From: Sesamum alatum
Lineage: Eukaryota > Streptophyta > Magnoliopsida > Lamiales > Pedaliaceae
Reading direction: 5' to 3'
Length of the DNA: 64,000 nt
NCBI GenBank assembly: GCA_034509735.1
Contig: JACGWO010000003.1
Coordinates: forward strand, 38,734,873 to 38,798,872
Within the stretch, counting starts at the first letter, position 1. Every line of letters begins with the position of its first letter. Positions 45,230 to 57,483 of this stretch are shown here, one piece after another. A program made the position numbers and the translations under genes. The notes under the pieces were generated by a model. The model was not told the DNA's origin and did not search any database. It saw nothing but the letters and a program-made list of their open reading frames with translations.

Positions 45230-45455
45230 ACAGAAGACATAATCAACATGTTATGGTTTTGACTCAAATAAGCAATTAAAAAGCTGCAAATTGAAGAGTT
45301 TTAAATCACATTTAACAACCATACATAACAAAATAAATAAATAAAATCATTCAACCATGTGGAACCTTGCAGTGTTAATTAACTAGACGACGACAGCAAT
45401 GTAGTATACTTCATTATTTACATATATGTATTCCTTTTTCTCTCGATATTTTTAT
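45230..45455 (+). repeat. Repeated upstream segment, one of four
   Basis: Shares TTTAACAACCATA, CATTCA and GAC-GGCAATG words with 51898-52110, 55320-55453/55899-55960 and 61070-61290. Copies at 45 and 61 kb lie upstream of copies D and F, so it is probably part of the duplicated gene flank. Confidence 0.65.
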
Positions 45456-45457
45456 TA

Positions 45458-46072
45458 AGGATTCGTTTGGTTCAAATGAGAGGAAATGAAAAGTGAAAGG
45501 GGGAGGGAAGGGAAAAAATAATAGTACGAGAAAATCTCAAATACTTCCCCTGTTTGGTACGAGAAAATAAATTAAGAAGAAAAGAGTAATTTTTGTAATT
45601 TTACTGTTTAGCCCTTTATCTTCATTTTGTATTAGAAAATAAACAAATTAATATTATACTAATATAATTTTAGTGTAACAAAGATCTAAAAACCTTATTA
45701 ATAAAAATATGTATCAAACAAGAACAACAATATTTTTTATTAATAAAAATATTCATCAAAATGAATATTATTAATTTATTTAATTGTTCAGTTTAAATAA
45801 AATAAAAATAACTATCAATGCCCTCAATATGAGCAATAGTGTAAATAAAAATAAAATATGTATCTTTTTATTTTATTGGCCTTATATTTTCATTTTTCCG
45901 CCCAATTTCGGACGGAAAGAAAATTAGACTGCGGAGGGATTTTATATACATCCAGTTTTACTTCCCCTCCATCTCTTCCCCAAACCAAATACTAAACTTT
46001 TTATTATATATCTCTTTTACTTCTACTTCTCTTATATTTCCACTTTTCCCTCCAACCAAACATACCTTAAGG
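45458..46072. mobile_element. M4 element
   Basis: Starts GGATTCGTTTGGTTCAAATG and ends CCAACCAAACATACCTTAAGG; same body as 41514-42362. Confidence 0.6.
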
Positions 46073-46285
46073 ATTTATCAAGATTACACCTCTCAAATTA
46101 CTAAATAAATCGATTTTTTTAAAAAATTATTATCCTATTTTTATTGTATTTGTGTATATTATATAAAAAGTATATATAAATGTATATAAATAAGATTTAT
46201 TTAGAAAAATAAGTATATAATGTATTAAGAAAATTAAGTATTCGCTTCGATGCGATTAATCGAAACCCAAAACCAAATACGAAAT

Positions 46286-46482
46286 GGGTTTAATACAATT
46301 TACCCCCTGTGAAAAAAAAATAGTAATTTACCCCCCTCTGCTTCATTTTGAAAAACACAGGGGACAAATTGCTTCATTTTGAAAAACACAAGGGGGTAAA
46401 TTACTATTTATTTTTTCATAGGGGGATAATTTATTCATTTGCAATATCACAGGGGGGTTTCTTACATTTTTTTCCAATACGG
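46286..46482. mobile_element. Palindromic MITE, family M2, partial
   Basis: GGTTTAATACAATTTACCCC on the left, CACAGGGGGGTTTCTTACA on the right; an internal AAAACACAGGGG/AAAACACAAGGG repeat is visible. Confidence 0.55.
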
Positions 46483-46815
46483 AATTGAAATTTTGCGTCT
46501 GTATAATACATTTCGATTCGATTTGATTCAGTGGATAAACCGAATTATATATGCGCCCACCCAGAGGTTTGAAACTCACAAGAACCATGTGATGGAGAAA
46601 TAATAAATTAACAACGGATCCCGTAGAATTTTTTGGCTGGTTAACGGAGATTTCTTATATTAAATCACCTTAAAATAAGCTAACAACTGGGTTATTGAGC
46701 AGAATTCCAAATATATATTCCTTTGCTCCAACAATGGCTGTCTGATTCTGACCAAAACTAGACTACAAAAATTGAGATTTCTCACGTCTCTGTCCGCCGT
46801 TTGCACAATCTTGCG

Positions 46816-47937
46816 ATGCGTGCGGCGGCGGCGGCAGCAGCCATACAATGCGGCAACTGTTTTAACCCCACGGCCAAGGTTTAACAGCTCGAATACCCAT
46901 TCACAAGCGGCGCTGGCTTCCTCAAGCGTGCAGCAGCAGCCCGCAGAGGCATCAACAGATGATGCGGTAGATTTTCTACCCCTGATTCTTACTCCCTCTA
47001 ATTTCATGGTTCCAAGTATCGGCCGATACCTATTATTATTCAAGAATTCTTTGTCTCGTCGATAATATCTGATATCATATAATATTATCGACGATACAAT
47101 GATATTATTGGCCGTATCTGATAATATCGCCGTTGTCGGCGGATGATATCGATGATACAATGTTGCAAAAAACTGTGTCCTCGGTGGCCTTTAATTAAGC
47201 ACAATTTATACGCTTTTGGAGATTATTTGCTCTCATGCTTGGAGGAAACCGTGTCGCCGCTTTCATTCCCTGGAAGACCGAAATATTCACCCCCGAAACC
47301 TGTGAGGTAAAATTTGCTTATTCAGTTTCTTGGGTAGATGGTAATTGAGCCATTACTTCTCAAATCAATATGAACAGTCTTTCTAAATAATCAGGTTAGA
47401 AGTATTTCAATGTTATACTCTGTTCTTTTCTATCCAACTACAGTAAAAATGGCGATTAAATGGTAAAATAATTTTGAAGCCAAAGTGAGTGAGCACTGAG
47501 CATAAAGCAGTATTAATAATGGCGATTTTTAAGGCTTTCCAAACTTGAAATTGAGTATTGATGGCATCTCTTGCTTTTTATGATATCTTGGAAGTAATAG
47601 TCTAGATAGACGTATGGCTGCAACATTGATTATGTCCGTATATTTTAAGCATTTTTGTAATTTATCAATACTTGATATTATAAAACTTTTAATTTGTAAT
47701 ATTATATTGTAATTTGTGGTGTTTTATTATTTTTATAATTTTACTATTTTTTTTGGAATTTTTTAAGCACTGTATAACATATTTGCTTGGTATCGCTCGA
47801 TAATATCCTGATATGCCATCACCAATGTGAAATAATACACGTCGATATTACCACCGATCGCGCGACTTTGAACCAGGCCTCTATAGGACAGGTCTTCAAC
47901 TTTTCTGCCGTTACAAGGCGGCCATGGCACACTACTG
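46816..47937 (+). pseudogene. Copy D: alternative first exon, split by an insertion
   Basis: The leader TTTGCACAATC-TTGCG-ATG matches the other copies. The reading then resembles copy E: QQPYNAATVLTPRPRF and ALASSSVQQQPAEASTDDA. Homology breaks near 46995 and resumes about 47872 (TCTATAGGACAGGTCTTCAA, matching copies E and F), ending at CTACTG^GTAAAC. The roughly 880-bp insert has CGATAATATC words and a GGTATCGGCCGATACC palindrome at its left end. The frame is shifted near the start. No ankyrin exon follows before copy E. Confidence 0.6.
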
Positions 47938-48072
47938 GTAAACCATTATTTCCCCTTTCTCACTTTTCATATTTTTTATTGATTTTTTTTCTGAATATTA
48001 CCAAAAACTCTTCTCTTATGTTTATTTTATTCCCGAAAATATTTATTGGTTTCCTAGCTATGATTTTTTATA

Positions 48073-48415
48073 GGGGAAATTGTATTTTTGGTTCCTATAA
48101 TTTGGATCAATACTGATATTGGTCTCTAAACTTTTCCAAGGATGATCTTGGTCCTTAGTATTTACTACACATTGTCATAATTTTGATCCCTAAACATTTT
48201 GAATGTATAATTTTGGTTTATAATTTTTACAAATTGTTATGATTTTGGTCCGCCTGATTCCCTCCTTTATAACATTTTTAAATCCAATTTTAATAATTGG
48301 ACTAAAATTGTAACGATCTGTAAGGATTAGGGATCAAAAATCGTTCCTAAAAAATTTTGGGGATCTAAATGAATTTTGACCCATTATATAGCCAAAAGTG
48401 TAATTTACCCTATTT
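48073..48415. mobile_element. Palindromic MITE
   Basis: GGGGAAATTGTATTTTTGG on the left and CAAAAGTGTAATTTACCC on the right, with TTTTGATCC/GGATCAAA words. Confidence 0.5.
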
Positions 48416-48493
48416 TAATACATTTACATTGGGCCACCAGCCGTCAATTAACTAGCGATTAACTTCATAACAATAGAAATATATTTTTATTTA

Positions 48494-48920
48494 GGATAAA
48501 TCACAACCACCTCCCTTAAAATTTGACATAATTATAAAAATACCTCTTTATTATTTGAAAAATTACAAATATCCCCTCAGGTTTCTAATTTTTAACCAAA
48601 AGCTTAAAATTGACCGTTTTACCCTTCAATTATTTATTAAAATTGTAGAAAAATCAACTAAGGCAAATTGCATTACTGATCCTCTATGTAAAAAACTTAA
48701 AAAACCTCTACTGCGATTGTAATCCAAACAAATTTAAGAATTAAATAAAAAATAATTCAATTTGCATAAGGGCATTGTGGTCAGTTCACTCATAAAAATG
48801 GATGAAAATGAGTTATTTGTTAGACGGTTACAAACCTCAGGGGGTACTTATAATTTTTGAAACAATGAGAGAACATTTGTAATTATGCCAAACCTCAGGG
48901 GAGGTAGTTGTAATTTACCC
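48494..48920. mobile_element. Mutator-like MITE, family M1
   Basis: GGATAAATCACAACCACC to GTAGTTGTAATTTACCC, with exact 9-bp duplication TTTTATTTA (48485-48493, 48921-48929). Confidence 0.88.
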
Positions 48921-49308
48921 TTTTATTTAAATACTAGGTGTAATAAGTATAACTTATAGCGTTACATACATTTACCATTCCTAAAGTATCCACCCTACAT
49001 CAATTATACCCTAAAAGTATTAAAACCTTCAAAACTCCCATGACATTTAATTTTTAAGCAACATGATGACAGAGGCAGCCCAGAAATGATGAAATATGAC
49101 CAACAATTCCATTCTTTCAGAAAATTTTAGTTTCAGATATTGGCGGGGAGGCGGGAGCTATAGTAAATGCTTAATTAACTCATAACTCGTCTGTACTTAC
49201 TATAGATATTGGGATTGCCTCAAGTCTGTGAATTAATTCTGATTTTTCAAAGTAGAAATCACACGACACTCCTCCGATCCGGAAGCTCTGCAGTTGGCAC
49301 AATTGGCA

Positions 49309-49474
49309 ATGCCATCCTCAAGCATGCAGCAGCCAAATACCGCGGCAACGTCCCCAGGGCCAGGGCCCAGCACGAGTGCCAATTCGCAATCGGTGATGGG
49401 TTCCTCAAGCGCGCAGCAGCCGAAGGACGTCGTCAGCCCCTCTACAGGACCCATTTTGAACTTTGCCTCCCTTG
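49309..49474 (+). CDS. Copy E exon 1: alternative Ser/Pro/Gln-rich first exon, intact
   Basis: ATG at 49309 in the shared leader CAGTTGGCACAATTGGCA. Open for 55 codons plus one base to donor CTTG^GTAAAA: MPSSSMQQPNTAATSPGPGP, STSANSQSVMGSSSAQQ, then VVSPSTGPILNFASL. Phase 1, like the Gag-like exons, so it would splice to the same ankyrin exon. No domain is recognised; the composition suggests a disordered N-terminus. The downstream exon 2 (50344-50541) is broken, so the gene as a whole is dead. Confidence 0.6.
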
Positions 49475-49617
49475 GTAAAACATTATTTCTTCTTTCCCAC
49501 TTTTCATATTTATAAAGTACTACATTTTTTATTGGTCTTCTTTCTTCCTTTTTTTGGCTTTGATATTACCAAAAACTCTTCTACGTTAAGTTTATCTTAT
49601 TTCTAAAATATTTATTG

Positions 49618-50335
49618 CACTAGAGAAAATATAATTTTTCGTTACAGTTAATTATTATAGTCAAAAGAAAATGAATACAAATCAATCACGGTTTCGCAAT
49701 GGTCATCGGCCGTTGTTTCTACAAGTGAGATCAAAACATTAATCGTAGCTAAAACCATGGCCAATGTTTCGGACATAGCTAAAAATTTAGGGTAAATTAC
49801 AGTTAGCTCCCCTGAGGTTTGGCATAATTATAAATACCCCTCGTTGTTTGAGAAATTACAAATACCTCACTAAGATTTGTAACCGTCTAACAAATAACCC
49901 ATTTTCATTTATTTTTATGGCTAAACTGACCAAAATACCCTTATCCACTGAATCATTTTTTTTTAATTCTTAAAATTTTTTGGACTACAATGCGCAGAGA
50001 GAGGTTTCTTAATTTTTTACACAGAGAAGGAATAATGTATTTGCCTCGGGTGATTTTTCTATAATTTTAATAAAAAAATTTAAGGGCAAAATGGTCAATT
50101 TCAGGCATTTGGTTAAAAATTACAAACCTCATGGGGTATTTGTAATTTTTCAAACAACGAAAGGGTATTTGTACTTATGCCAAACCTCAGGGGAGGTAGA
50201 TGTAATTTACCCAAAAAATTATAGCAAATATTGATCAATCATAGTAAAAATTTAAATTTTTATATTGATTTTATTTGACTGTTATTAATAAATTGATTTA
50301 CCATTACTTTTAAATAGTGGTCGTTTTGATAATGC
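49618..50335. mobile_element. CACTA-type MITE interrupted by an M1 MITE
   Basis: Starts CACTAGAGAAAATAT and shares GCAATGGTCAT and AAAACCATGGCCAATG words with 26031-26354. It is split by M1 at 49790-50212 (GGGTAAATTACAG to TAATTTACCC; flanks AAAAATTTA/AAAAAATTA). Confidence 0.55.
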
Positions 50336-50343
50336 ACATCGGC

Positions 50344-50541
50344 GGCTGTAAATGAAAAATCTCAACAGTATACAGTTGTGAAAGATTTATCAGAGTACTT
50401 GCCACTACACAGAGCTGCACTGAAGGGTAACTGGGAGGTAGCAGAAGAAATCTTTGTCTACGATCTTGAGGCAATGACAGCGCGTATTGATGTCATGGAA
50501 TCGACAACACTTACACACGGCCATTAGGGCCAGAAAAGCAA
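50344..50541 (+). pseudogene. Copy E exon 2: truncated ankyrin exon
   Basis: Homologous to 21243-21440: VNEKSQQYTVVKDLSEY, LPLHRAALKGNWEVAEEIF. The acceptor AG is lost (GCACATCGG instead of GCACAGTGCC). A frameshift lies near 50512 and the exon ends abruptly at 50541, where a repeat begins. Confidence 0.7.
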
Positions 50542-50542
50542 C

Positions 50543-51675
50543 TTATTTTTATTTTAGTCCCTGTATTTTTAATTGATTTTCAAAATAGTCCAATTTATTT
50601 TTTATTTTTCAATTTCATCCTTCTAGTGGAATTTTGATCAATTTTTCGTCAAAAAATGGTTTTTGTCAAAAATGCCCCCAAAAGTTTTGGTAAAATATAC
50701 GCAATTGCAAAAACATCCCTCTGTTTTCATATTCAATTTCAATTTAGTCCTTTATGACGGTTAGAAAATTATGATCATTTGAATGCCACTATTGGATAGT
50801 TGGAATTTGATTTTTTTGCCGAACATACTCCCTTATAATACATGGTGCAATTAAAAATGAAGTGCACATATCAAATTTGACAAAAGCAAGAAAAATGCAG
50901 TAAGAGATTTGCAAGTATTCAATAGAAATAAACTCATATTTTTTTTAACTATTTCACATAAAAATCAATTATCAATCACATATCATTTCCAATAAATTAT
51001 TGTTTATACAGTGATTATGTCTTCTTCAAATTCAACTAACAATAACAACATCAATGGAGCTACAATAAATAATATATAAGATATGTCATAATATACATTA
51101 TGTCAGTATATTCAGATCTACCTAGCAGCTCCAAAAATATCTATATCTTTATATAATTGAAGAGCACATTTTTGGTATCTTCAATTATTTTGTTATATCA
51201 ATTTTTTAATTTTTTAGTTTATTTTGTTAATCTCCATTTTACTCTCTCTCTACTCAACTTCTCATTTTCTATTTATCAATTTCTACATTCCTTTTTTTTC
51301 TCATTTTTTCAGTAAACTCCTCAAAATTTTTATATATTCTTCTGGCATTATTTTATTTATATAATTTATATAGAATTATTAAAATAAAAATTATTTTTTT
51401 AAGTTTAAAAATAATTATGCACACATATTTGAGTGTGCAACATCTACTAGTATAAGATAATATCATAATATATATTATGTCATAATATTTACAACCCACA
51501 AATTTTTCTTTTTTCTTTCTATAAATATATAGAGAAGTACAAGAATACCCTTAAATTAGAGGTAAAATTGATCAAAATTTTACTAGAAAAATGAAATTAT
51601 AAAAAATAAAAAAAATTGAACCATTTTAAAAATAAATTAAAAATACATGGACTAAAATAAAAATAACCCTATAAT
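50543..51675. mobile_element. Long inverted-repeat element containing a Helitron
   Basis: Left arm TATTTTTATTTTAGTCCCTG and right arm CATGGACTAAAATAAAAATA match inverted for about 100 bp. A 311-bp Helitron (51140-51450) is nested inside. Confidence 0.55.
51140..51450 (+). mobile_element. Short non-autonomous Helitron
   Basis: Starts TCTATATCTTTATATAA after A, ends CTAG before T. The 3' hairpin GCACAC...GTGTGC lies at about 51419-51438, 8 bp before CTAG. Confidence 0.7.
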
Positions 51676-51866
51676 CCTCCATTTTAAATCAAGCAAAATT
51701 GCGCAACAAGCGCGTGTAACACACATATGCAATAAGGGGTTATTTTACCCATTTTTACAAAAGAGGGGGAGATAAGTTTGAGGGTTTTTTCCCCTTTTTT
51801 TCTTTCTTTCATGGGGGTGTTTTGTTTACCCATTTTGCGTATCATAGGTAGGCGTTTGCATTGTGC

Positions 51867-51897
<31 letters not shown>

Positions 51898-51901
<4 letters not shown>

Positions 51902-52110
51902 TAATAAAAAGAATATAATTTACATGTTGTGGTATTAGAATCAAATAAGTGATTAAAAACCTGAAAATTGAAGACTTTTATTCACATTCAACAACCATAT
52001 ATACCGAACAAAAAAATTTCATTCATACATGTGAAGCTTGCAATATAAATTAACTCAACGACAAGACGGCAATGTTAAGTTATGATTCTTGATTTACACA
52101 TATAATGCCC
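51898..52110 (+). repeat. Repeated upstream segment
   Basis: Same block as 45230-45455 and 61070-61290 (AACAACCATATATACC, AAGACGGCAATGTT). A (TA)n run precedes it at 51871-51897. Confidence 0.65.
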
Positions 52111-53490
52111 CCTAAATTCTTCATGCACTCAAAGTCCAAAAGCTCATACTGGAGCAGTCCAAGTGACTACCAACGGGGCACTCCACCAGCAGGAGAGGTA
52201 AAGAGTCTTAAATCTTACCTGTTTTTTGCTGACATACTAGGTCCAAGAAACAAGTTCATTCCAATCAGACACGTCATCATGCAGTTGGACGGACACATTC
52301 TATAGTGTGTCGTCACATTAAGACACATCATACTTGATGATCTTGGTCAGATTCGTACGGATGAGACATGAATTAAGCCCACTGTGAGGGGCACGTACCT
52401 CATTTTAATGGAAGTTGACGTTTTCCATCAATTTCTGACGTTGGGACTAAAATTGACACAAATCGAAAGATATTGTCCTGAAATTGAGATTTTTGTAATG
52501 ATTGAGACCAAGATTGAACTGGGGCTAATATATGGAATCAAAAATGAGATTTACCCTACAAAATCACTTCAAAAAATGAGTTTTAAATTTCATTATAATG
52601 ATATCACATCACGTACTATAATTTATTTTGCATTAAAAAAATTAACATCAATTTGTCACTAATGCCTACAAAAATATTTGTATGTTTAACATCATGTACT
52701 TTTCCTAGCTTCTTTAGTTTTTTTTCTTTTTTTCCACAAGTTATTGTCTCGCAACATTTTGCAAGAATTTTAATGTGTAACTCACTGTTTATACTGCTTA
52801 ACGAAGTCGATCCTAATTGAAAGTCCACCAACACTAATGATACATTATGTTGAGCCTATCCCAGCAATTGTACTCTGCAGTCTTGGAAGTTGGAACCCCC
52901 TAAAATAAAGTCCGATGTAAGTAAACTAGAAATTACTAAGCATGTGCACCAATGCATGCGCTACAATATTCATCTTGAAAAATTTTCAACATTTTTTACA
53001 CTTTTGGACAAAGTGAGCCCACATACTTTATCGACAAAGTGAGCCTAGATGCATTTCTGTGCAATAAGATTATAATATGTTAGGTAAATACTTTATGAAA
53101 AAATAATATAGGAATTCGGCTTTTTCCAATTTTACCATTTTCAATAGAAAATTTTGTCACTTATAATTTAGATCCCATTAAATCTAACGGTCAAGAACTT
53201 CAATGAGACAAATTTAAAAGATGAGGGACTGCTAAAGTGCATTTGAAAGATAAGGGACTAAAATAGAAAAAAAAAATAAGATACGGGGGACTAAAAATAA
53301 AATTTGGGCTTAATTTTTGTAATGTATCCAATTAGGAGGAGTGTTTTTGTAGTGAATGAAAATTTGTGGGAACATAAATTAATTGTAGGGTAAATTATTT
53401 CCACGATGAATTTCTATAGACCTAAATTTTAGGATTTACAAACTCATTGAATTTAACATACTGATATTTTTATTATAAAAAAAGAAAAGT
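52111..53490. other. Intergenic DNA, no gene recognised
   Basis: Frames of 66-92 codons carry no domain and overlap repeat-like words such as GGGACTAAAA near 52442 and 53253. Confidence 0.45.
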
Positions 53491-53757
53491 TTAATGCAAT
53501 TTACCTCCCTATGATATTGTAAACGAACAAATTACCCTCCTATGAAATAAAAATAGCAATTTATCTCCTGTATTTTTTTAAATGGGGGAATTTATCTCCT
53601 TAGACATCGAGGTAAATTTCTCCATTTTTAAAAATATACAGAGAGATAAATTGATTCATTTAAAAAACATAGGAGGTAAATTTCTATTTTTTTTTTATAG
53701 GGAGTTAATTTGCTCATGATTTGCAATATCACAGGTCTCGCTTGCATTTTTTCCAAA
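53491..53757. mobile_element. Palindromic MITE, family M2
   Basis: TTTAATGCAATTTACCTCCC on the left, GCTTGCATTTTTTCC on the right; about 265 bp. Confidence 0.6.
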
Positions 53758-53824
53758 AAAAAGTATTACATTTGATATCATTTGTTTCTAGTATTAAGAA
53801 AATAAAAATAATGTGTACTTTTAA

Positions 53825-54150
53825 GGGGAAAATTCCATTGGCCCATGCCCGACATGCGATTAAGACCCACATACCCCAATAATAAAATTAAAAAAGCCGA
53901 AAACTCGAAGAGTTTTAGTTCACTTTGACAACCTAATTAACAAACAACAATTGGTTTAGTACACATTATTAATTAACGACAACAACCTCAAATCATACTT
54001 AATCATTTATATGTAGTCCTACGTTTGTGGTTATTTCTACTACCGTGCATGACTACATTCCAAACAATAGTTAAATTATTTATATAATATGTACGAGCAG
54101 TGGTTGTAATGTTCAAAAGTCTAAATCACGGGCGCCAATTATATATATTT
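53825..54150 (+). repeat. Segment repeated inverted at 42380-42690
   Basis: Contains ATGTAGTCCTACGTTTGTGG and GTTGTAATGTTCAAAAGTCT, present in reverse complement at 42380-42690. Confidence 0.7.
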
Positions 54151-54551
54151 TTTCCAACTTTCTAGTCCCTTAAAGGATATTGATTATGTTATGGTTAATG
54201 TGTAATTAAACATTAATGATGTCGACAATTTTAATATGGTCTTGTATTATAAAGTAGTTAAATTACATTGATACTCCTTATGTTTAGTTTGATTACACAA
54301 ATATATTTTGTTATATATTTGTAAGGTTAATTACAGGTTCACCACTTGAGATTGTAGTTGTACACTAGAAGAAATAGTAGTTTTGATAACTAATTACAAG
54401 TACACTGTTTGAGATAATTCTATGATTAAAAGTGAAAATGTTGGCAATAACTAATTAACTACGGTTTTACAATGGCTATTATATGTTGTTTTTCTAAATG
54501 AGGTACATTAAACTAATACCCTCTTAAGGGTTGGTCTTATAGTTTTATAAA

Positions 54552-54977
54552 GGATAAATTACATCTACTTTTCCTGAGGTTTGACATAATTATAAATACC
54601 TCCTCGTTGTTTGAAAAATTATAAATACCCCCTGAGGTTTGTAACCGTCTAACAAATAACCTATTTTTATCAATTTTTATGGGTGAACTGACTAAAATGC
54701 CCTTATGCACTAAATTATTTTTATTTAATTCTTAAAAAAAATTTGGACTATAATGTGCAGAGAGAGATTTCTTAAGTTTTTTAAACAGAGGAACAATAAT
54801 GCAATTTGCCTTGACGGATTTTTCTATAATTTTAATAAAAAAATTCAAGGGCAAAATGGTCAAGTTTAGCTCTTTGGTTAAAAATTACAAACCTCAAAAA
54901 GGTATTTGTAATTTTTCAAACAACAGGGGGTATTTATTATCATACCAAACCTCAGGGGAGGTAGATATAATTTACCC
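54552..54977. mobile_element. Mutator-like MITE, family M1, reference copy
   Basis: 426 bp, with exact 9-bp duplication TTTTATAAA (54543-54551, 54978-54986). Confidence 0.9.
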
Positions 54978-55194
54978 TTTTATAAAAGATAAAAAAATAT
55001 TTGTATAGTTAAACTTAATCTTAAAATTATCGATGTAATTAATTTACCTGGTATGATAGTTCAAAAGAAAGGTAGAAGACTTAATTGATTTGTTCAATGG
55101 GTTGGAAGACAAATTCATATAAAAGATTAAAGTTATATCTAATAGCCTAAATCAATCAACGTGTTTTGATAAGAAAATAACTTTCAAACATTTT

Positions 55195-55285
55195 ACACTA
55201 CATTCCATATTTTCCACTGGTATACGTACTCTTCTTTCCTGAGGAACAAAATTTCCACACAGCTCTGCAGCTTCAACAACTATGT
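55195..55285 (+). pseudogene. Promoter/5' UTR remnant of a type-C gene
   Basis: GAGGAACAAAATTTCCACAC and AGCTCTGCAGCTTCAACAA match the copy C leader (minus, 38240-38290). Homology stops before the ATG region and a (TA)n run follows at 55301-55320, so the coding part is lost. Confidence 0.65.
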
Positions 55286-55453
55286 TAATTGCATTAATTT
55301 ATATATATATATATATATATGATAAACAAAAGAATATAATGTACATGGCATGGTGTTGTATTTAAAAAGCGGAATTTTAAGAGTTTTAGTTCACATTTAA
55401 CAACCATACCTAACATAGAACATTCTTTCATTCATCCATATAACGTTTGCAGT

Positions 55454-55898
55454 CACTACAAGAACATAGAATATTAGCGACAAAAAAAATCAAGTGATAA
55501 TTTTAATATTGTCACTAATTATATATATTTAGTGACAAGAGTGTTTATTTTGTCACAATAATAAATTTTATGATTTTAATAATTACTATTATTTTGTAAA
55601 AATTATTATTAGTGACAAAAAAATGTGCATAAAGTTGTCACTTAATACAATTAATGACTCATGTATAGTGACAACCTAGTAACAACAATTATTTATTGTC
55701 GTTATATTGTGTTGTCACCAAATTGTCACTAAAGATGAGTCACTAATTGTATTTAGTGACCACTTTATATATAATTTTTGTAACTAATAATTATATAGGG
55801 ACAAGATAAAAAATATTGTCACTTAATATATATTTTTAGTAATAATTTTAAAATTGTCATTTAATATTTTATCACTAATATCATATTTTCTTGTAGTG
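55454..55898. mobile_element. CACTA MITE, 445 bp, exact ends
   Basis: Starts CACTACAAGAACATAG, ends CATATTTTCTTGTAGTG, with 3-bp duplication AGT on each side (55451-55453, 55899-55901). The paralogous segment at 45366 reads GCAGTGTTAATT without it. Full of TAGTGACAA/TTGTCACTAA words; no transposase. Confidence 0.9.
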
Positions 55899-56087
55899 AG
55901 TATCAGTTAACTAACCGACGAAGACGGCAACATTTAAATTGTAATTCGTGATTTACATATATGTACTTTTCTTCTACGTAATTATTTTTGTTAAATAAAT
56001 ATCAAGATTCCATCTTTTAATAAATAATGATAGTTTTTTTTGTATAGTAAACACATGGTGGTGTTACTATGTAGTATATACAAGTAA

Positions 56088-57483
56088 GGGGAAAATGCAA
56101 TTTTAGTCCTGCAAGTAAAGAAGGGTGGCAATTTTGCTCCTATTCAAATTGAAATTCGCAATTTGGTCCTATAACTTTAAAAATTGTGGCAATTTCAGCC
56201 CTTTTTGGCCGATTTGACCAGAAAATTCCACGTCATCAGCCATATCAGCACCTACATTGGGGCTTTTGGTGAATTTGATGACGTGGCAGTCCGAGTTGTA
56301 ATTTTTAAGTGCAATTTAGGCCCTGTATTTCTAAGGAGTTGGCAAATTTGGTCCTCAAACTTTAGATATAGTGATTTTAGTCCTCTATCTTTCAAAATAA
56401 TAGTAATTTTGGTGCTTAAGCTCAATTAGTGACCATTTTGACCTTTTACGATAAAACCTCAATAGTCTTATCACATGCTCTTAATTAGGTCCAACATGCT
56501 TCCGAAATAAAATTAAACCTCCATAAACTTTATATCTTGATTTGATTGCCTTGCCACTGGTTCCAAGCCCTCAATTTTATAGACTTTTTCCCACTATACT
56601 ATCACAATAGATGGTGTACTTGGCTCATTCAACAACAAATGCGGTGAGGCATCTACAATACACCAAGATCCGAGACATAATACCAGCAAGGAGAGATTGA
56701 TCGTGTAAATTTTGAAAATGCTACAGTTCTTAATATTAGTATAAAAGAAACTGATTGTAGAGAACTCAAGACGGATACCTCAAAGTTTTCTCAAGATCTA
56801 AAAGAGATTCAAAGACAATTCAAGACTATGGACATAGGTTAATCCATATACCTATGAAAATAGAACTCTTGAACCAAAAGATGGACGAGATCTCTCCGCG
56901 TTTGACCCGAATCTCGGTGGATTGAGATGTCTCACTGCATTTGTTGTTGTTTGTTGCTAAAGGAGTCAAGTACTTGTAAACCATCTAGTGCGGTAGTGTG
57001 GTAGTGTGGTTGGACGAAGTTTGTAAAACCAAGGGCTTGGAATACCTTGTATCAAGGCAGTTAAATCAAGGTATGAAGTTTATCAATGCTTAATTTTATT
57101 TCGGAAGCATGTTGAATCTAATTAAAAGCATGTGGTATGACTATTGAACTTTTATCACAAAACATCAAAATGGTCACTAATTAGAATTAAGGAGCACAAT
57201 TGCTATTATTTTGAAAGATAGAGAACTAAAATCACTACATTCAAAGTTAAAGGACCAAAATTGCAATTAATTAAAAATTACAATTTGGACTGTCATCAAA
57301 TTCATGGAAAATCCCAATTTATGTGCTGACATGGCGATGATGTGGAATTTTCTGGCCAAATCGGCCAAAAAGAACTAAAATTATCACAATTTTTAAAATT
57401 ACAGGACCAAATTACGAATTTCAATTTAAACATGACCAAAATTGTTAACCCCTAACTTACAGGAATAAAATTTCATTTTTCCC
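56088..57483. mobile_element. Large palindromic element, 1.4 kb
   Basis: GGGGAAAATGCAATTTTAG to AATTTCATTTTTCCC. The arms match for roughly 350 bp and, with more divergence, nearly to the centre. Flanks TACAAGTAA/TACAAATAA match at 8 of 9. The paralogous site near 61890 is empty. No credible gene. Confidence 0.85.

Noticed and set aside
46660..47160. 166-codon minus-strand frame
   Set aside because: Antisense to the copy D promoter and exon; no domain.
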